Part shown: positions 7,532 through 15,001 of the stretch, piece after piece
How the letters are laid out: the number at the start of each line of letters is the position of its first letter
Numbering within the stretch: the first letter of the stretch is position 1
Source: CAKOSP01 sp964369845
Lineage (GTDB): Bacteria > Bacillota_I > Bacilli_A > RF39 > UBA660
Length of the DNA stretch: 22,477 bases
Assembly: GCA_964369845.1 (NCBI GenBank)
Contig: CAYJFJ010000020.1
Coordinates: forward strand, 1 to 22,477
Direction of reading: 5' to 3'
Notes under the pieces: model-generated
What the model was told of the DNA's origin: nothing
Seen by the model: only the letters and a program-made list of their open reading frames with translations
The model's database searches: none
Translations under genes and position numbers: made by a program

Positions 7532-9166
7532 ATGAAAAAAAATATTTTTAAAATTTTAGCAACTTTGATTTTTGGTAGTTTATTTTATTATTTATATTTA
7601 CCACCAATAAATCTAAGTAGCATTCAGTTTTGGTTTTTTATAATAATAGTACTTGTATTTTTTGTTATTTTAACAGCAATTTCAACTGTATTCAGTTTTT
7701 TAGCTAGTTATGATGCAAAAACTAATACATACATTTCTTATGAACAAACTAAAGAGCAAAAAAAAGATATGAAAGTAGTTACATTTATATTGAGTATAAT
7801 TGGAATATTTATAATATTAATAATTTTAATTAATGTAATAAACTCTGCTATGTTTAATGCAAGTAAATATGCAAACAGAATACAAATAGATGAGAGTAAC
7901 ACATTTTTAGAAGACATAGAAGAAGTGGATTTTACTAAATTACCTCTTTTAGATAAGTATTCTACTCAAAAACTTGGAGACCGTAAAATGGGTGAAATAC
8001 CTGATTTAGTAAGTCAATTTTACGTAAGTGATTTATATACGCAAATTACATTTAATAATGAAATAATGAGAGTTACTCCTTTAGAGTATGATGGTTTTTT
8101 TAAATATTTAAATAATAATGAAGAAGGTGTAACAGGATATATTACAGTTAACTCAGTAGATGGTAGTGCATCACTAATATCACTTGATGAAGGTATGAAA
8201 TATATGCCTAGTGCTTATTTTAGTGAAGATTTAATGCGTAAACTAAGATTTGCTTATCCTACTGAAATTTTTGGTGAAGCAACATTTGAAATAGATGAAG
8301 AAGGAAATCCATATTGGATAGTTCCAACACTTAAATATGCAGGAATAGGGCTTAGAACAGAGGTAGATGGAGTAATTACTTTAGATGCTGTAAGTGGAGA
8401 GTCTATAAAATATGAATTAGCAGATGCACCAGAATGGATAGATCATGTGTATCCATCAGATTTAATAATTGAGCAAGTAGATGACTGGGGATATTATGTT
8501 AATGGATTTATAAATTCTATATTCGGACAAAAAGGTGTAGTAAATACTACTAGTGGATATAATTATTTAACTATTAATAATGATGTTTATTTATATACAG
8601 GAATTACATCAGTTGCAGCAGATGAATCAAATTTAGGATTTATATTAGTAAATCTAAGAACAAAAGAAACTAATTACTATCCAGTAGCAGGAGCAGAAGA
8701 GTATAGCGCAATGAGCTCAGCAGAAGGTTTAGTACAAGAAAAAGGATACGATGCATCATTTCCACTGTTAATAAATTTAAATGGTAGACCAACATACTTA
8801 ATGAGTTTAAAAGATGAAGCAGGATTAGTTAAAATGTATGCATTTGTAGATGTAGTTGATTATCAAATAGTATCAGTTACAGAGTCATCTCTTGGAATTG
8901 AGCAAGCATCAGAAGAATATTTAAGTAAAATAATAAGTGAAGATATAATTCCTGATGACGTTTTAGAAACAGAAATAACTGTTGAAGAGATTACTGAAGT
9001 TATAATAGATGGTAATACACATTATTTTATCAAGGATGAAGAAGAAGTTATTTATAAAGCAAGCATTAAAGTAAGTGAAAATACATTAGCATTCTTAAAA
9101 AAAGGTGATAAATTAAAAATAACTTATTCAAAAGGTGCAGTAAATATAATAACTAAAATTAATTAA
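7532..9166 (+). CDS. Three-TM membrane protein with large extracytoplasmic domain
   Basis: 544 residues when started at the ATG eight bases after AGGAG (7519-7523); an upstream in-frame TTG (7499) would place the -10 box inside the gene. Hydrophobic segments lie near residues 5-25, 33-58 and 83-105. The Lys-rich loop between the second and third should be cytoplasmic, putting residues about 110-544 outside. The large domain has the block TGITSVAADESNLGFILVN and later PTYLMSLKDEAGLVKMY. I associate this pattern with a widespread uncharacterised Firmicutes membrane protein family, but I cannot name it. The last 70 residues look like a small beta-barrel (KASIKVSENT, LKKGDKLKITY). No catalytic motif is apparent. 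It is a single-gene unit with its own promoter and terminator. Confidence 0.85.
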   Translation: MKKNIFKILATLIFGSLFYYLYLPPINLSSIQFWFFIIIVLVFFVILTAISTVFSFLASYDAKTNTYISYEQTKEQKKDMKVVTFILSIIGIFIILIILINVINSAMFNASKYANRIQIDESNTFLEDIEEVDFTKLPLLDKYSTQKLGDRKMGEIPDLVSQFYVSDLYTQITFNNEIMRVTPLEYDGFFKYLNNNEEGVTGYITVNSVDGSASLISLDEGMKYMPSAYFSEDLMRKLRFAYPTEIFGEATFEIDEEGNPYWIVPTLKYAGIGLRTEVDGVITLDAVSGESIKYELADAPEWIDHVYPSDLIIEQVDDWGYYVNGFINSIFGQKGVVNTTSGYNYLTINNDVYLYTGITSVAADESNLGFILVNLRTKETNYYPVAGAEEYSAMSSAEGLVQEKGYDASFPLLINLNGRPTYLMSLKDEAGLVKMYAFVDVVDYQIVSVTESSLGIEQASEEYLSKIISEDIIPDDVLETEITVEEITEVIIDGNTHYFIKDEEEVIYKASIKVSENTLAFLKKGDKLKITYSKGAVNIITKIN

Positions 9167-9189
9167 GAAATAGTCAATATTTCTTTTTT
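9165..9189 (+). terminator. Terminator after the 7532 gene
   Basis: A perfect 8-bp stem (9165-9172 with 9178-9185), loop GTCAA, then a T run. It begins within the TAA stop codon and ends one base before the next -35 box. Confidence 0.85.
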
Positions 9190-9190
9190 A

Positions 9191-9219
9191 TTGACACAAA
9201 ACGAAAAATAGAGTATCAT
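9191..9219 (+). promoter_or_regulatory. SigA-type promoter of the 9243 gene
   Basis: Consensus TTGACA at 9191-9196, a 17-bp spacer, TATCAT at 9214-9219. The predicted start is near 9226, giving a leader of about 17 nt. Confidence 0.8.
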
Positions 9220-9242
9220 AAGTGTTACAAAAAGAGGTTGTT

Positions 9243-9884
9243 ATGTTAAATATAAGTATTGAAAAAATTACTGAGGAAAAAATAAAATTATCAAAGTTAG
9301 CAGATTCATTTAATATGTTAAATAAAATTTTTCCAATTAAAAAAAACGTTGAAGAACTAAAAGAAATGTTTAATGAATATATCAAAAAAAGTAATTTAAA
9401 AGTAATTTTACTAAATGAAAAAGTAGATTTATTAAGTGTTAAAGACATTATTATAGATAGTAATGTAACGCTTATTAATAAAAGTGAAAATTATTGTTTA
9501 TTTAGGTTCATTTGCAAAACAGATAAAGAAGATTATAATTTAGATATTTATACTGATTTAAATGAATTAAATGGTTATCACATTTCTATAAAAGAAAAAT
9601 TAAGTCATAACTTTGACGAAAATATATTTTATAAAATGATAAAAATTCAAGCTATAGCAAGAAGATTTACAAACGTTTTTGAAGGAAGTGAAATTACTAA
9701 CAATAAACTTGAAATAAATAATTCGTGTGTACTTGCAAGAAGTGATGAAGGCACGTACTTAACTACCGATGATTATTCATTTGTATTAAAAGATTCAGAA
9801 ACTGAAGTTCACAAAAAAAGTGATGAGTTTGTAGATATGCCGAAATATTTAAATGAAAATTTTAAAGCTAGTCTTAAAAGATAA
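9243..9884 (+). CDS. Hypothetical soluble protein, 213 aa
   Basis: I do not recognise this protein. It has an N-terminal helical, Lys/Glu-rich part (residues about 1-50, including NVEELKEMFNEYIKKS). A mixed alpha/beta middle follows, with short strands such as VTLINKSENYCLFRFIC and YNLDIYTDLNELNGYHISI. The C-terminus is polar. It has no signal peptide, membrane segment or catalytic motif. The ATG at 9243 is preferred over the upstream GTG (9222) because GAGG lies five bases before it and the predicted transcript starts downstream of the GTG. It is a monocistronic unit with a consensus promoter. Confidence 0.75.
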   Translation: MLNISIEKITEEKIKLSKLADSFNMLNKIFPIKKNVEELKEMFNEYIKKSNLKVILLNEKVDLLSVKDIIIDSNVTLINKSENYCLFRFICKTDKEDYNLDIYTDLNELNGYHISIKEKLSHNFDENIFYKMIKIQAIARRFTNVFEGSEITNNKLEINNSCVLARSDEGTYLTTDDYSFVLKDSETEVHKKSDEFVDMPKYLNENFKASLKR

Positions 9885-9918
9885 CTTTATTTTTTACATC
9901 AAAAATAAAAAAGTTTTA
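9883..9918 (+). terminator. Possible imperfect terminator after the 9243 gene
   Basis: The arm at 9883-9894 can pair with 9901-9915 with a small bulge, followed by a short T run. The stem is all A-T apart from one pair and the tail is poor, so this is tentative. Confidence 0.35.
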
Positions 9919-9927
9919 TAAAACCAA

Positions 9928-9956
9928 TTGACTATAATTTTCACTTATTGTATTAT
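9928..9956 (+). promoter_or_regulatory. Promoter of the pilin-like gene
   Basis: TTGACT at 9928-9933, a 17-bp spacer, TATTAT at 9951-9956. The start is predicted near 9963. SD-like AGGACGGTG (9965-9973) follows almost at once. Confidence 0.7.
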
Positions 9957-9978
9957 TATAATATAGGACGGTGCAATT

Positions 9979-10458
9979 ATGAAGTTGATAAATAATAAAA
10001 AGGGTTTTACATTAATTGAATTACTATCTGTAATAGTGGTTCTTGCTTTAATAATGGTTATAGCAGTTAATGGTGTATTTCCAATGATTGATCAAGCTAG
10101 AACGGGTGGTTTTGCAACGACAGCAAATACAGTAGTAGAAGCTTCTAAAAACAAAATGTTATCTGATGAAATAAACGGTAATAGATATCAGTGTTACACA
10201 GTTGAAAATTTAATAGATAGTGGATTTTTAGAAAAGATATCACTACCTACAGATGCTGAAAAAACAAATGGATATGAAGGAATTGTATTATTTGAAAAAG
10301 TTGGTGAAAGATACGAATATACAGTACATTTAGTAGATTATGCTAATAACTATAAAGTAGTTAAAAATGTTACTGTAGATGGAAATGTAGAAGCATCTGA
10401 CATCGATGAGACTAAAGAAGTTTTAACATCTTGCCCAGCGGATGTATTAGCTCCATAA
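9979..10458 (+). CDS. Type IV pilin-like protein (prepilin)
   Basis: A 159-residue protein with a textbook class III signal. The short basic leader MKLINNKKG is followed by FTLIELLSVIVVLALI, so a prepilin peptidase would cut after Gly9. The mature protein would start with Phe and carry the conserved Glu at position +5. The hydrophobic helix (about 10-30) is followed by a C-terminal globular domain with two cysteines (72 and 152) that could form a D-loop-type disulfide. Size and motif fit ComGC/GspG-like pilins or minor pilins. No pilus ATPase, platform protein or peptidase gene is in the window, and the gene has its own promoter and strong terminator. The exact role (competence pseudopilus, pilus or other filament) cannot be told from the sequence. 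Confidence 0.85.
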   Translation: MKLINNKKGFTLIELLSVIVVLALIMVIAVNGVFPMIDQARTGGFATTANTVVEASKNKMLSDEINGNRYQCYTVENLIDSGFLEKISLPTDAEKTNGYEGIVLFEKVGERYEYTVHLVDYANNYKVVKNVTVDGNVEASDIDETKEVLTSCPADVLAP

Positions 10459-10462
10459 AATT

Positions 10463-10486
10463 AAAGACGATATTTCGTCTTTTTTT
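10463..10486 (+). terminator. Strong terminator after the pilin-like gene
   Basis: A perfect 8-bp stem (10463-10470 with 10475-10482) containing GACGA/TCGTC, a TATT loop and a T run to 10486. Confidence 0.92.
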
Positions 10487-10516
10487 CATTTTTTAGTAGC
10501 ATTATAAGATTTAATT

Positions 10517-10525
10517 TGTTAAAAT
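10517..10525 (+). promoter_or_regulatory. Extended -10 promoter of nfo
   Basis: TGTTAAAAT (TG, one base, TAAAAT at 10520-10525) without a convincing -35. The predicted start is near 10532, with AGGATGGTGAT directly downstream, giving a leader of about 17 nt. Confidence 0.5.
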
Positions 10526-10548
10526 ACCTTTATAGGATGGTGATAATT

Positions 10549-11436
10549 ATGATTTTAGGATCACACGTAAGCTTTTCAAAAGGTGCTTTAGTTACTTCGG
10601 TTGAATCTGCACTTAGTTATGGAGCAAATACTTTTATGTTTTACACAGGGGCTCCACAAAACACAGTTAGAAAAGAATTAGATTTAGATTTAGCTCTAGA
10701 AGCAAAAAAGTTAATGGAAGAAAACAACATTGATATTAATAATGTTATATGTCATGCTCCATACATCATTAATTTAGCTTCATCAAAAGAAGAACAGTGG
10801 AATTTTTCTATTGAATTTTTGATGCAAGAAATAAAAAGATGCAAAATGTTAGGAGTATCAAAAGTAGTAATTCACCCAGGAAACGCTGTTGGAATTGAAA
10901 AAAGTGAAGGGTTAGATAATGTAGTAAGAGCTCTAAAAAAAATAGTAAATGATGATGTAGAAATACTAATAGAAACAATGGCAGGAAAAGGAACTGAACT
11001 GTGTTCTAGCTTAGAAGAAATTAAATTTATATTAGATATTGTAAATCATGATAAATTAGGTGTATGTTTAGATACTTGTCATTTAAATGATTCAGGCGTT
11101 GATATAAAAGAATTTGATACATATATTAAACAGTTTGATAAAATGATAGGAATTGAAAAAATAAGATGTATTCATGTTAATGATTCAAAAAATGAACTTG
11201 GAATGAAAAAAGATAGACATGAAAATTTTGGACTAGGTACAATAGGTTTTGATGCATTAATAAATGTTATATATCATGAAAAATTAAAAGATGTTCCTAA
11301 AATATTAGAAACACCTTATGTGGCAAAGCCAGATTCAAAAGATACATACCCACCATATAAGTTTGAAATAGAAATGATTAAAAATAAGAAGATGAACGAA
11401 AACCTTTTAGAAGATATTATAAACTTTTATAAATAG
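10549..11436 (+). CDS. nfo: Endonuclease IV (AP endonuclease)
   Basis: Zinc-dependent TIM-barrel apurinic/apyrimidinic endonuclease of base excision repair. The 295 residues contain all the family metal-ligand motifs in order: CHAPY (His), VIHPG (His), IETMAG (Glu), CLDTCH (Asp and His), CIHVNDS (His), DRHENFG (Asp and His) and LETPY (Glu). It begins GSHVSFSKG, the usual first barrel strand. The start at 10549 is supported by GGTGA five bases upstream; an in-frame TTG at 10516 lies upstream of the likely promoter. The length matches the family (about 280-300). The last ten bases overlap the tail of the convergent gene at 11427-11687, and no terminator is visible between them. Confidence 0.96.
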   Translation: MILGSHVSFSKGALVTSVESALSYGANTFMFYTGAPQNTVRKELDLDLALEAKKLMEENNIDINNVICHAPYIINLASSKEEQWNFSIEFLMQEIKRCKMLGVSKVVIHPGNAVGIEKSEGLDNVVRALKKIVNDDVEILIETMAGKGTELCSSLEEIKFILDIVNHDKLGVCLDTCHLNDSGVDIKEFDTYIKQFDKMIGIEKIRCIHVNDSKNELGMKKDRHENFGLGTIGFDALINVIYHEKLKDVPKILETPYVAKPDSKDTYPPYKFEIEMIKNKKMNENLLEDIINFYK

Positions 11437-11687
11437 TGTGAATATTTATTATAAAATTCTAAATACAGATTTTTAATTTTTATATAATTTTCTTCAGAAT
11501 AAATATTTTTATATTTAGTTATATCAAAAGATTTTGGATTACTTAAAATAGTATTCCAATTTTTTTTTATAAAATTAAAGGAAAATTCTAGTTCTTCTTC
11601 GCTTAAAAAAATTTCTTTTTTTATTGCTAAAGTATTTAATTTTATAATATCCAAACTATTCATATACTTTTCAATTACTCTATACAT
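11427..11687 (-). CDS. Small hypothetical protein, 86 aa
   Basis: I recognise no family. The protein is helical and rich in Lys, Asn, Ile and Glu, with SEEELEFSFNFIKKNW in the middle and an aromatic C-terminus (YLEFYNKYSHYL). It has no membrane segment. It is supported as a gene by more than its open frame. GGGTGA lies seven bases before the ATG, and a TACAAT box (11710-11705) sits six bases before that SD, the same arrangement as several other genes here. It is divergent from the PBP gene, whose promoter it interleaves with, and its 3' end overlaps nfo by ten bases. Confidence 0.65.
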   Translation of the reverse strand: MYRVIEKYMNSLDIIKLNTLAIKKEIFLSEEELEFSFNFIKKNWNTILSNPKSFDITKYKNIYSEENYIKIKNLYLEFYNKYSHYL

Positions 11688-11704
11688 AATTTATCACCCA
11701 ATAA

Positions 11705-11731
11705 ATTGTATGAAAAATAAATAAAAAGCAA
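11705..11731 (-). promoter_or_regulatory. Promoter of the 86-aa gene, interleaved with the PBP promoter
   Basis: On the minus strand: TTGCTT (11731-11726), a short 15-bp spacer, TACAAT (11710-11705). The predicted start near 11698 coincides with the first G of GGTGA, giving an 11-nt leader. The short spacer lowers confidence. Confidence 0.5.
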
Positions 11732-11735
11732 TACT
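11706..11735 (+). promoter_or_regulatory. Likely promoter of the PBP gene
   Basis: TTGTAT at 11706-11711, an 18-bp spacer, AATACT at 11730-11735. The predicted start (about 11740-11742) falls on the ATG at 11740, which implies a leaderless message. Confidence 0.45.
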
Positions 11736-11739
11736 AAAA

Positions 11740-13686
11740 ATGAGTATTATGAAGAAAAAATATTATGTTATATCTATATTATTTATAATTATAATCATTC
11801 AGTTAATTAACTTAATGTATTTTAAACATGATTATTTTTTAGAAAGTCTTTATTCAAAAACTAATTTATATGTAGAAGGAGTAGCAGCTCCTAGAGGAAA
11901 AATATTAGATGTAAATGGAGAAGTATTAGTGGATAATAAAGCTATAAATACTGTTTACTATCATAAACTAGATAATTTCACATTAGAAGATGAACTTGAA
12001 ATTTCTTATAAACTAGCAACGCTCATGATTTTTGAAGTTGCCTCAGTAGAAGAGCAGGAAAACTTTTATTTAGCTTTAAATAGTGGAGCAGATTTTCTAC
12101 TTACAGAAGAAGAAAAAGAGTTATATGAAAAAAGACTTATAACTTCAGAAGAAATATTAAATTTGAAAAAAAGTAGAATAGATTTAAGTGATTTTAATTC
12201 ATTAGATAAAGAAGCAGCACATATATATGATTTGATGTTATCAGGATACGACTATGAAACTAAAGTTTTAAAAACTGGTGCAACAGATGAAGAATTTGCT
12301 CTTGTGGCAGAAGCAAATATAAAAGGTATTACTGCAGAAGTATCTTGGGAAAGATATTATCCATATGAAGATACACTTAAAAGTATATTTGGCTCAGTTG
12401 GTCCAATATTTAAAGAAGAAGAAGAATATTATGAGGCTTTAGGTTATAGTAAAACTGATCTAGTAGGTATAAGTTTTTTAGAAAAAGAGTACGAAAACTA
12501 TTTAAAAGGAAGTAACTCTATATACAAGGTGAACTCAGATGGATCACTTAAACTAGTTAAAAATGAAGAACCTGGTAAAGATATATATTTATCAATTGAT
12601 ATAAATATACAGCTCAAGCTAGAAAAAGTTATGAAAGAAGAAATGTCTATTGCAATAACAAAGCCAAACACTCAATATTTTAGCGATACTTTTTCGGTAA
12701 TAACAAATCCTCTTACAGGTAGTATTCTTGCAATTAGTGGACTGAAAATAACTGAGGTAAGAAATGAAATAGAATTTAAAGATATTACAAATGAAATACT
12801 AACATCATCGTTTACATTAGGTTCATCAGTAAAAGGTGCCACTATTACAGTTGGATATAACAATGGTTTAATAGATATAGATAAAAACATTTATGATTCA
12901 TGTGTAAAACTAGAATTTGTGCCCTCTAAGTGTTCATGGGAGCCACTTGGATATATCAACGATATAACAGCTCTAAAAGATTCGTCAAATTACTATCAAT
13001 ACTTAATAGCAATAGGTTTAACAGGTAACACTTATACACCTAATATGGTGCTTAATTCAAGTTTAGAAGATTTTAAAGTTTATAGAGATACTTTAGCAGA
13101 ATTTGGATTAGGTGAACTTACTGGTATAGATTTACCAGTAGAACATACAGGAACTAAAGGGGAGCTTGTATCTGATGATTTACTTTTAAATTTAGCAATA
13201 GGTCAGTATGATACATATACACTTTTGCAGTTAGTTCAGTATATAAATACACTTGCAAATAATAAAGAAAGACTTAGTTTAAGTTTGTTAGATAAAGTAG
13301 TAAGTGAAGATGAACTGTTGTACGTTAATCAAAATGAGGTACTAAGTATGTTAAGTGTAGAAGACAAATATTATGAAAGAATTATTGCAGGGTTAAATGA
13401 AGTAGTTGAAAGTGGAACAGGTTATGGTTATATTGATGCAAAATATGATCCAGTTGGAAAAACAGGGACGAGCGAATCATTTTTAGATACTGATATGGAC
13501 GGAAACGTAGATGTAAAAACAGTATCATTATCCTTTGCAGGGTATGCTCCACTTGATAATCCGAAGTACAGCATCGCGATAATTTCACCTCATATTGCCT
13601 ATCAAGAAGGTGATGATGACTACATTTATCGTGTTAGTAGATACATTTCTAGGGATATTACTGATTTTTTATTTGAAAATTATTAA
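11740..13686 (+). CDS. Class B penicillin-binding protein (transpeptidase)
   Basis: Septal or elongation peptidoglycan transpeptidase, membrane-anchored with an external catalytic domain. In 648 residues there is one N-terminal TM helix (about 8-26), then the class B pedestal motif AAPRGKILDVNGEVL (49-63). Active-site motifs are in order: SSVK as SxxK (Ser362, Lys365), SSN as SxN (415-417) and KTGTS (574-578). GSSVKGA replaces the usual PGSTFK context, so the active site is divergent but complete. An acidic insertion (about 85-190) separates the pedestal parts. FtsI/PBP2b versus an elongation PBP cannot be settled; sepF and divIVA nearby favour division. There is no SD before either ATG (11740, 11749), and the gene may be leaderless. 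No terminator follows, and the rpmG -35 box lies in its last codons. Confidence 0.9.
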   Translation: MSIMKKKYYVISILFIIIIIQLINLMYFKHDYFLESLYSKTNLYVEGVAAPRGKILDVNGEVLVDNKAINTVYYHKLDNFTLEDELEISYKLATLMIFEVASVEEQENFYLALNSGADFLLTEEEKELYEKRLITSEEILNLKKSRIDLSDFNSLDKEAAHIYDLMLSGYDYETKVLKTGATDEEFALVAEANIKGITAEVSWERYYPYEDTLKSIFGSVGPIFKEEEEYYEALGYSKTDLVGISFLEKEYENYLKGSNSIYKVNSDGSLKLVKNEEPGKDIYLSIDINIQLKLEKVMKEEMSIAITKPNTQYFSDTFSVITNPLTGSILAISGLKITEVRNEIEFKDITNEILTSSFTLGSSVKGATITVGYNNGLIDIDKNIYDSCVKLEFVPSKCSWEPLGYINDITALKDSSNYYQYLIAIGLTGNTYTPNMVLNSSLEDFKVYRDTLAEFGLGELTGIDLPVEHTGTKGELVSDDLLLNLAIGQYDTYTLLQLVQYINTLANNKERLSLSLLDKVVSEDELLYVNQNEVLSMLSVEDKYYERIIAGLNEVVESGTGYGYIDAKYDPVGKTGTSESFLDTDMDGNVDVKTVSLSFAGYAPLDNPKYSIAIISPHIAYQEGDDDYIYRVSRYISRDITDFLFENY

Positions 13687-13701
13687 ATACTTTGATATAA
13701 T
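13673..13701 (+). promoter_or_regulatory. Strong promoter of rpmG-efp
   Basis: TTGAAA at 13673-13678 (inside the PBP gene), a 17-bp spacer, and perfect TATAAT at 13696-13701 with TG one base upstream. The leader is about 26 nt and contains AAAGGAGG, the best SD in the window, as expected for a ribosomal protein gene. Confidence 0.85.
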
Positions 13702-13733
13702 TAGATAGATTTATTAAAGGAGGCAGGAAAACA

Positions 13734-13898
13734 ATGGCTAAAAATGAAAATCGTAACGACATTACAATGAAATGTTCTACATGTGGTTTTGAATTAAGAC
13801 CTACAAGTAAAAATAAAAGAAATACAACTGAACGTTTAGAAGTTAAAAGATATTGTAAAAGATGTCAAAAAACTGTAGTTGCAAAAGAAAAAAAATAA
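13734..13898 (+). CDS. rpmG: 50S ribosomal protein bL33
   Basis: A 54-residue zinc-ribbon ribosomal protein of the large subunit. The two CxxC pairs are intact (Cys14/Cys17 in CSTCG, Cys41/Cys44 in CKRC), so this is the zinc-binding (C+) form. The family signature TSKNKRNTTERLEVKRYC is clear. The N-terminus is slightly extended (MAKNENRND) relative to the common form. AAAGGAGG lies seven bases before the ATG. It is followed after 19 bases by efp, sharing one transcript that ends at 14473-14495. Confidence 0.95.
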   Translation: MAKNENRNDITMKCSTCGFELRPTSKNKRNTTERLEVKRYCKRCQKTVVAKEKK

Positions 13899-13917
13899 CA
13901 AATAGGAGTAAATATTA

Positions 13918-14481
13918 ATGAACATAAATATTAACGATATCAAAAATGGTATGACGGTTATCATTGATGGAAATTTATATCAAATTCAAGATTTCCAACA
14001 TGTTAAACCTGGTAAAGGACCTGCTTTTGTTAGAATTAAATTGAGAAATTTAAGAACTGGCTCTACAATTGAAGATACATTCAATACTAATATTAAAGTA
14101 ACTAAAGCACATATTGAAAAATTAGATGTACAGTTTTTATATGAATCAGGAGAAAATCTTGTATTCATGAATAATGAAACGTATGATCAAATTGAAATTT
14201 CAAAAGATATATTAAAAGATAAGTTACCTTACATTAAAGAAGGTTTAAATCTTGGAGTAGAATATTTTGAAAGTGAAATAATTGGTGTTAATTTACCTGA
14301 AAAAGTAGAATATGACGTTATTGAAGCTGATCCAGCAGTTAAAGGAAACACTGCATCTGGTAATGTTACTAAAGATGCAAAAATAGAAACAGGTTATACT
14401 GTTAAAGTACCTTTATTTATTGAAGCAGGAGAAAGAATTGTAATTTCTACAAAAGACGGAAGTTATTCAGGAAGAGCATAA
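13918..14481 (+). CDS. efp: Elongation factor P
   Basis: Translation factor that relieves ribosome stalling at polyproline stretches. The 187 residues match the usual length (about 185). The N-terminal KOW-like domain carries HVKPGKGPAFVRIK, with the modifiable lysine at position 33. The central OB domain follows, and the C-terminal OB domain ends with VPLFIEAGERIVISTKDG and SYSGR, the family signature. Lys rather than Arg at the tip suggests a lysine-type modification (aminopentanol or beta-lysyl), but no modifying enzyme is in the window. AATAGGAGTA precedes the ATG. It is the second gene of the rpmG-efp unit; its TAA stop lies in the loop of the terminator hairpin. Confidence 0.97.
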   Translation: MNININDIKNGMTVIIDGNLYQIQDFQHVKPGKGPAFVRIKLRNLRTGSTIEDTFNTNIKVTKAHIEKLDVQFLYESGENLVFMNNETYDQIEISKDILKDKLPYIKEGLNLGVEYFESEIIGVNLPEKVEYDVIEADPAVKGNTASGNVTKDAKIETGYTVKVPLFIEAGERIVISTKDGSYSGRA

Positions 14482-14495
14482 GGCTCTTTTTTTTT
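14473..14495 (+). terminator. Terminator of rpmG-efp, containing the efp stop codon
   Basis: AGAGC (14473-14477) pairs with GCTCT (14483-14487) around a five-base loop that includes the TAA stop. Eight T residues follow. Confidence 0.92.
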
Positions 14496-14513
14496 ATAAG
14501 TTGCAAAAATAAG

Positions 14514-14542
14514 TTGAAAAATTCACTATTATTTGATATTAT
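14514..14542 (+). promoter_or_regulatory. Promoter of sepF-divIVA
   Basis: TTGAAA at 14514-14519, a 17-bp spacer, TATTAT at 14537-14542 with TG one base upstream. The predicted start is near 14549, giving a leader of about 23 nt. Confidence 0.75.
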
Positions 14543-14571
14543 TAAATAGTATAGAGATAGGAGATTTTATT

Positions 14572-14985
14572 ATGGCTCTAAATAAATTGAAAAACTTATT
14601 TAAAGAAGATGGAGAAGAAAACTTTGTTGGAACTGAAGATGAGTTTTATAATATGAGTGAATCTGCTGCTATAGAAGAAGCGAATAAAACTGGGAATAAA
14701 ATGATTTTACTAGAACCAAGAGCATTTTCAGAAGCGCAGCAAATAGCAGATCATTTAAAAAACAGAAATAGTGTGGTTGTAAATTTAAAAAGAGTTACAT
14801 CTGACCAAGCCAAAAGAATTATAGATTTTTTAAGCGGATGTATATACTCAATCGGTGGTTCAATGCAAAAAATAGGTGTAGGTATTTACATATGTGCTCC
14901 TAAAAATGTAAGTGTACAAGGTAAAATAACTGAAGATGCTGAGAAAAGTGGAAAAAGAACAGTAGACGAAGATATTAATTGGTAA
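14572..14985 (+). CDS. sepF: Cell division protein SepF
   Basis: Membrane-associated FtsZ anchor that shapes the division septum. 137 residues from the ATG at 14572, which has AGGAGA six bases upstream; the in-frame ATG at 14533 lies inside the -10 region. The short N-terminal amphipathic helix (MALNKLKNLF) fits membrane binding. A brief acidic linker leads to the folded core (about 42-120): ILLEPRAFSEAQQIADHL, then VVVNLKRVTSDQAKRIIDFL, SGCIYSIGGSMQKIG and IYICAPKNV. These are the diagnostic SepF blocks. The linker is shorter than in B. subtilis (about 150 aa in all). It shares a transcript with divIVA (16-base gap); ylmG and ylmH, which usually lie between them, are missing. Confidence 0.95.
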   Translation: MALNKLKNLFKEDGEENFVGTEDEFYNMSESAAIEEANKTGNKMILLEPRAFSEAQQIADHLKNRNSVVVNLKRVTSDQAKRIIDFLSGCIYSIGGSMQKIGVGIYICAPKNVSVQGKITEDAEKSGKRTVDEDINW

Positions 14986-15001
14986 GTAAAGGAGTATTGC
15001 T

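Noticed and set aside
9222..9242. GTG at 9222 as start of the 9243 gene
   Set aside because: It lies between the -10 and the predicted transcript start, while the ATG at 9243 has GAGG at a proper distance.
9188..9448. Minus-strand frame over the start of the 9243 gene
   Set aside because: Covers the promoter and N-terminus of a better supported gene; its own start has no SD.
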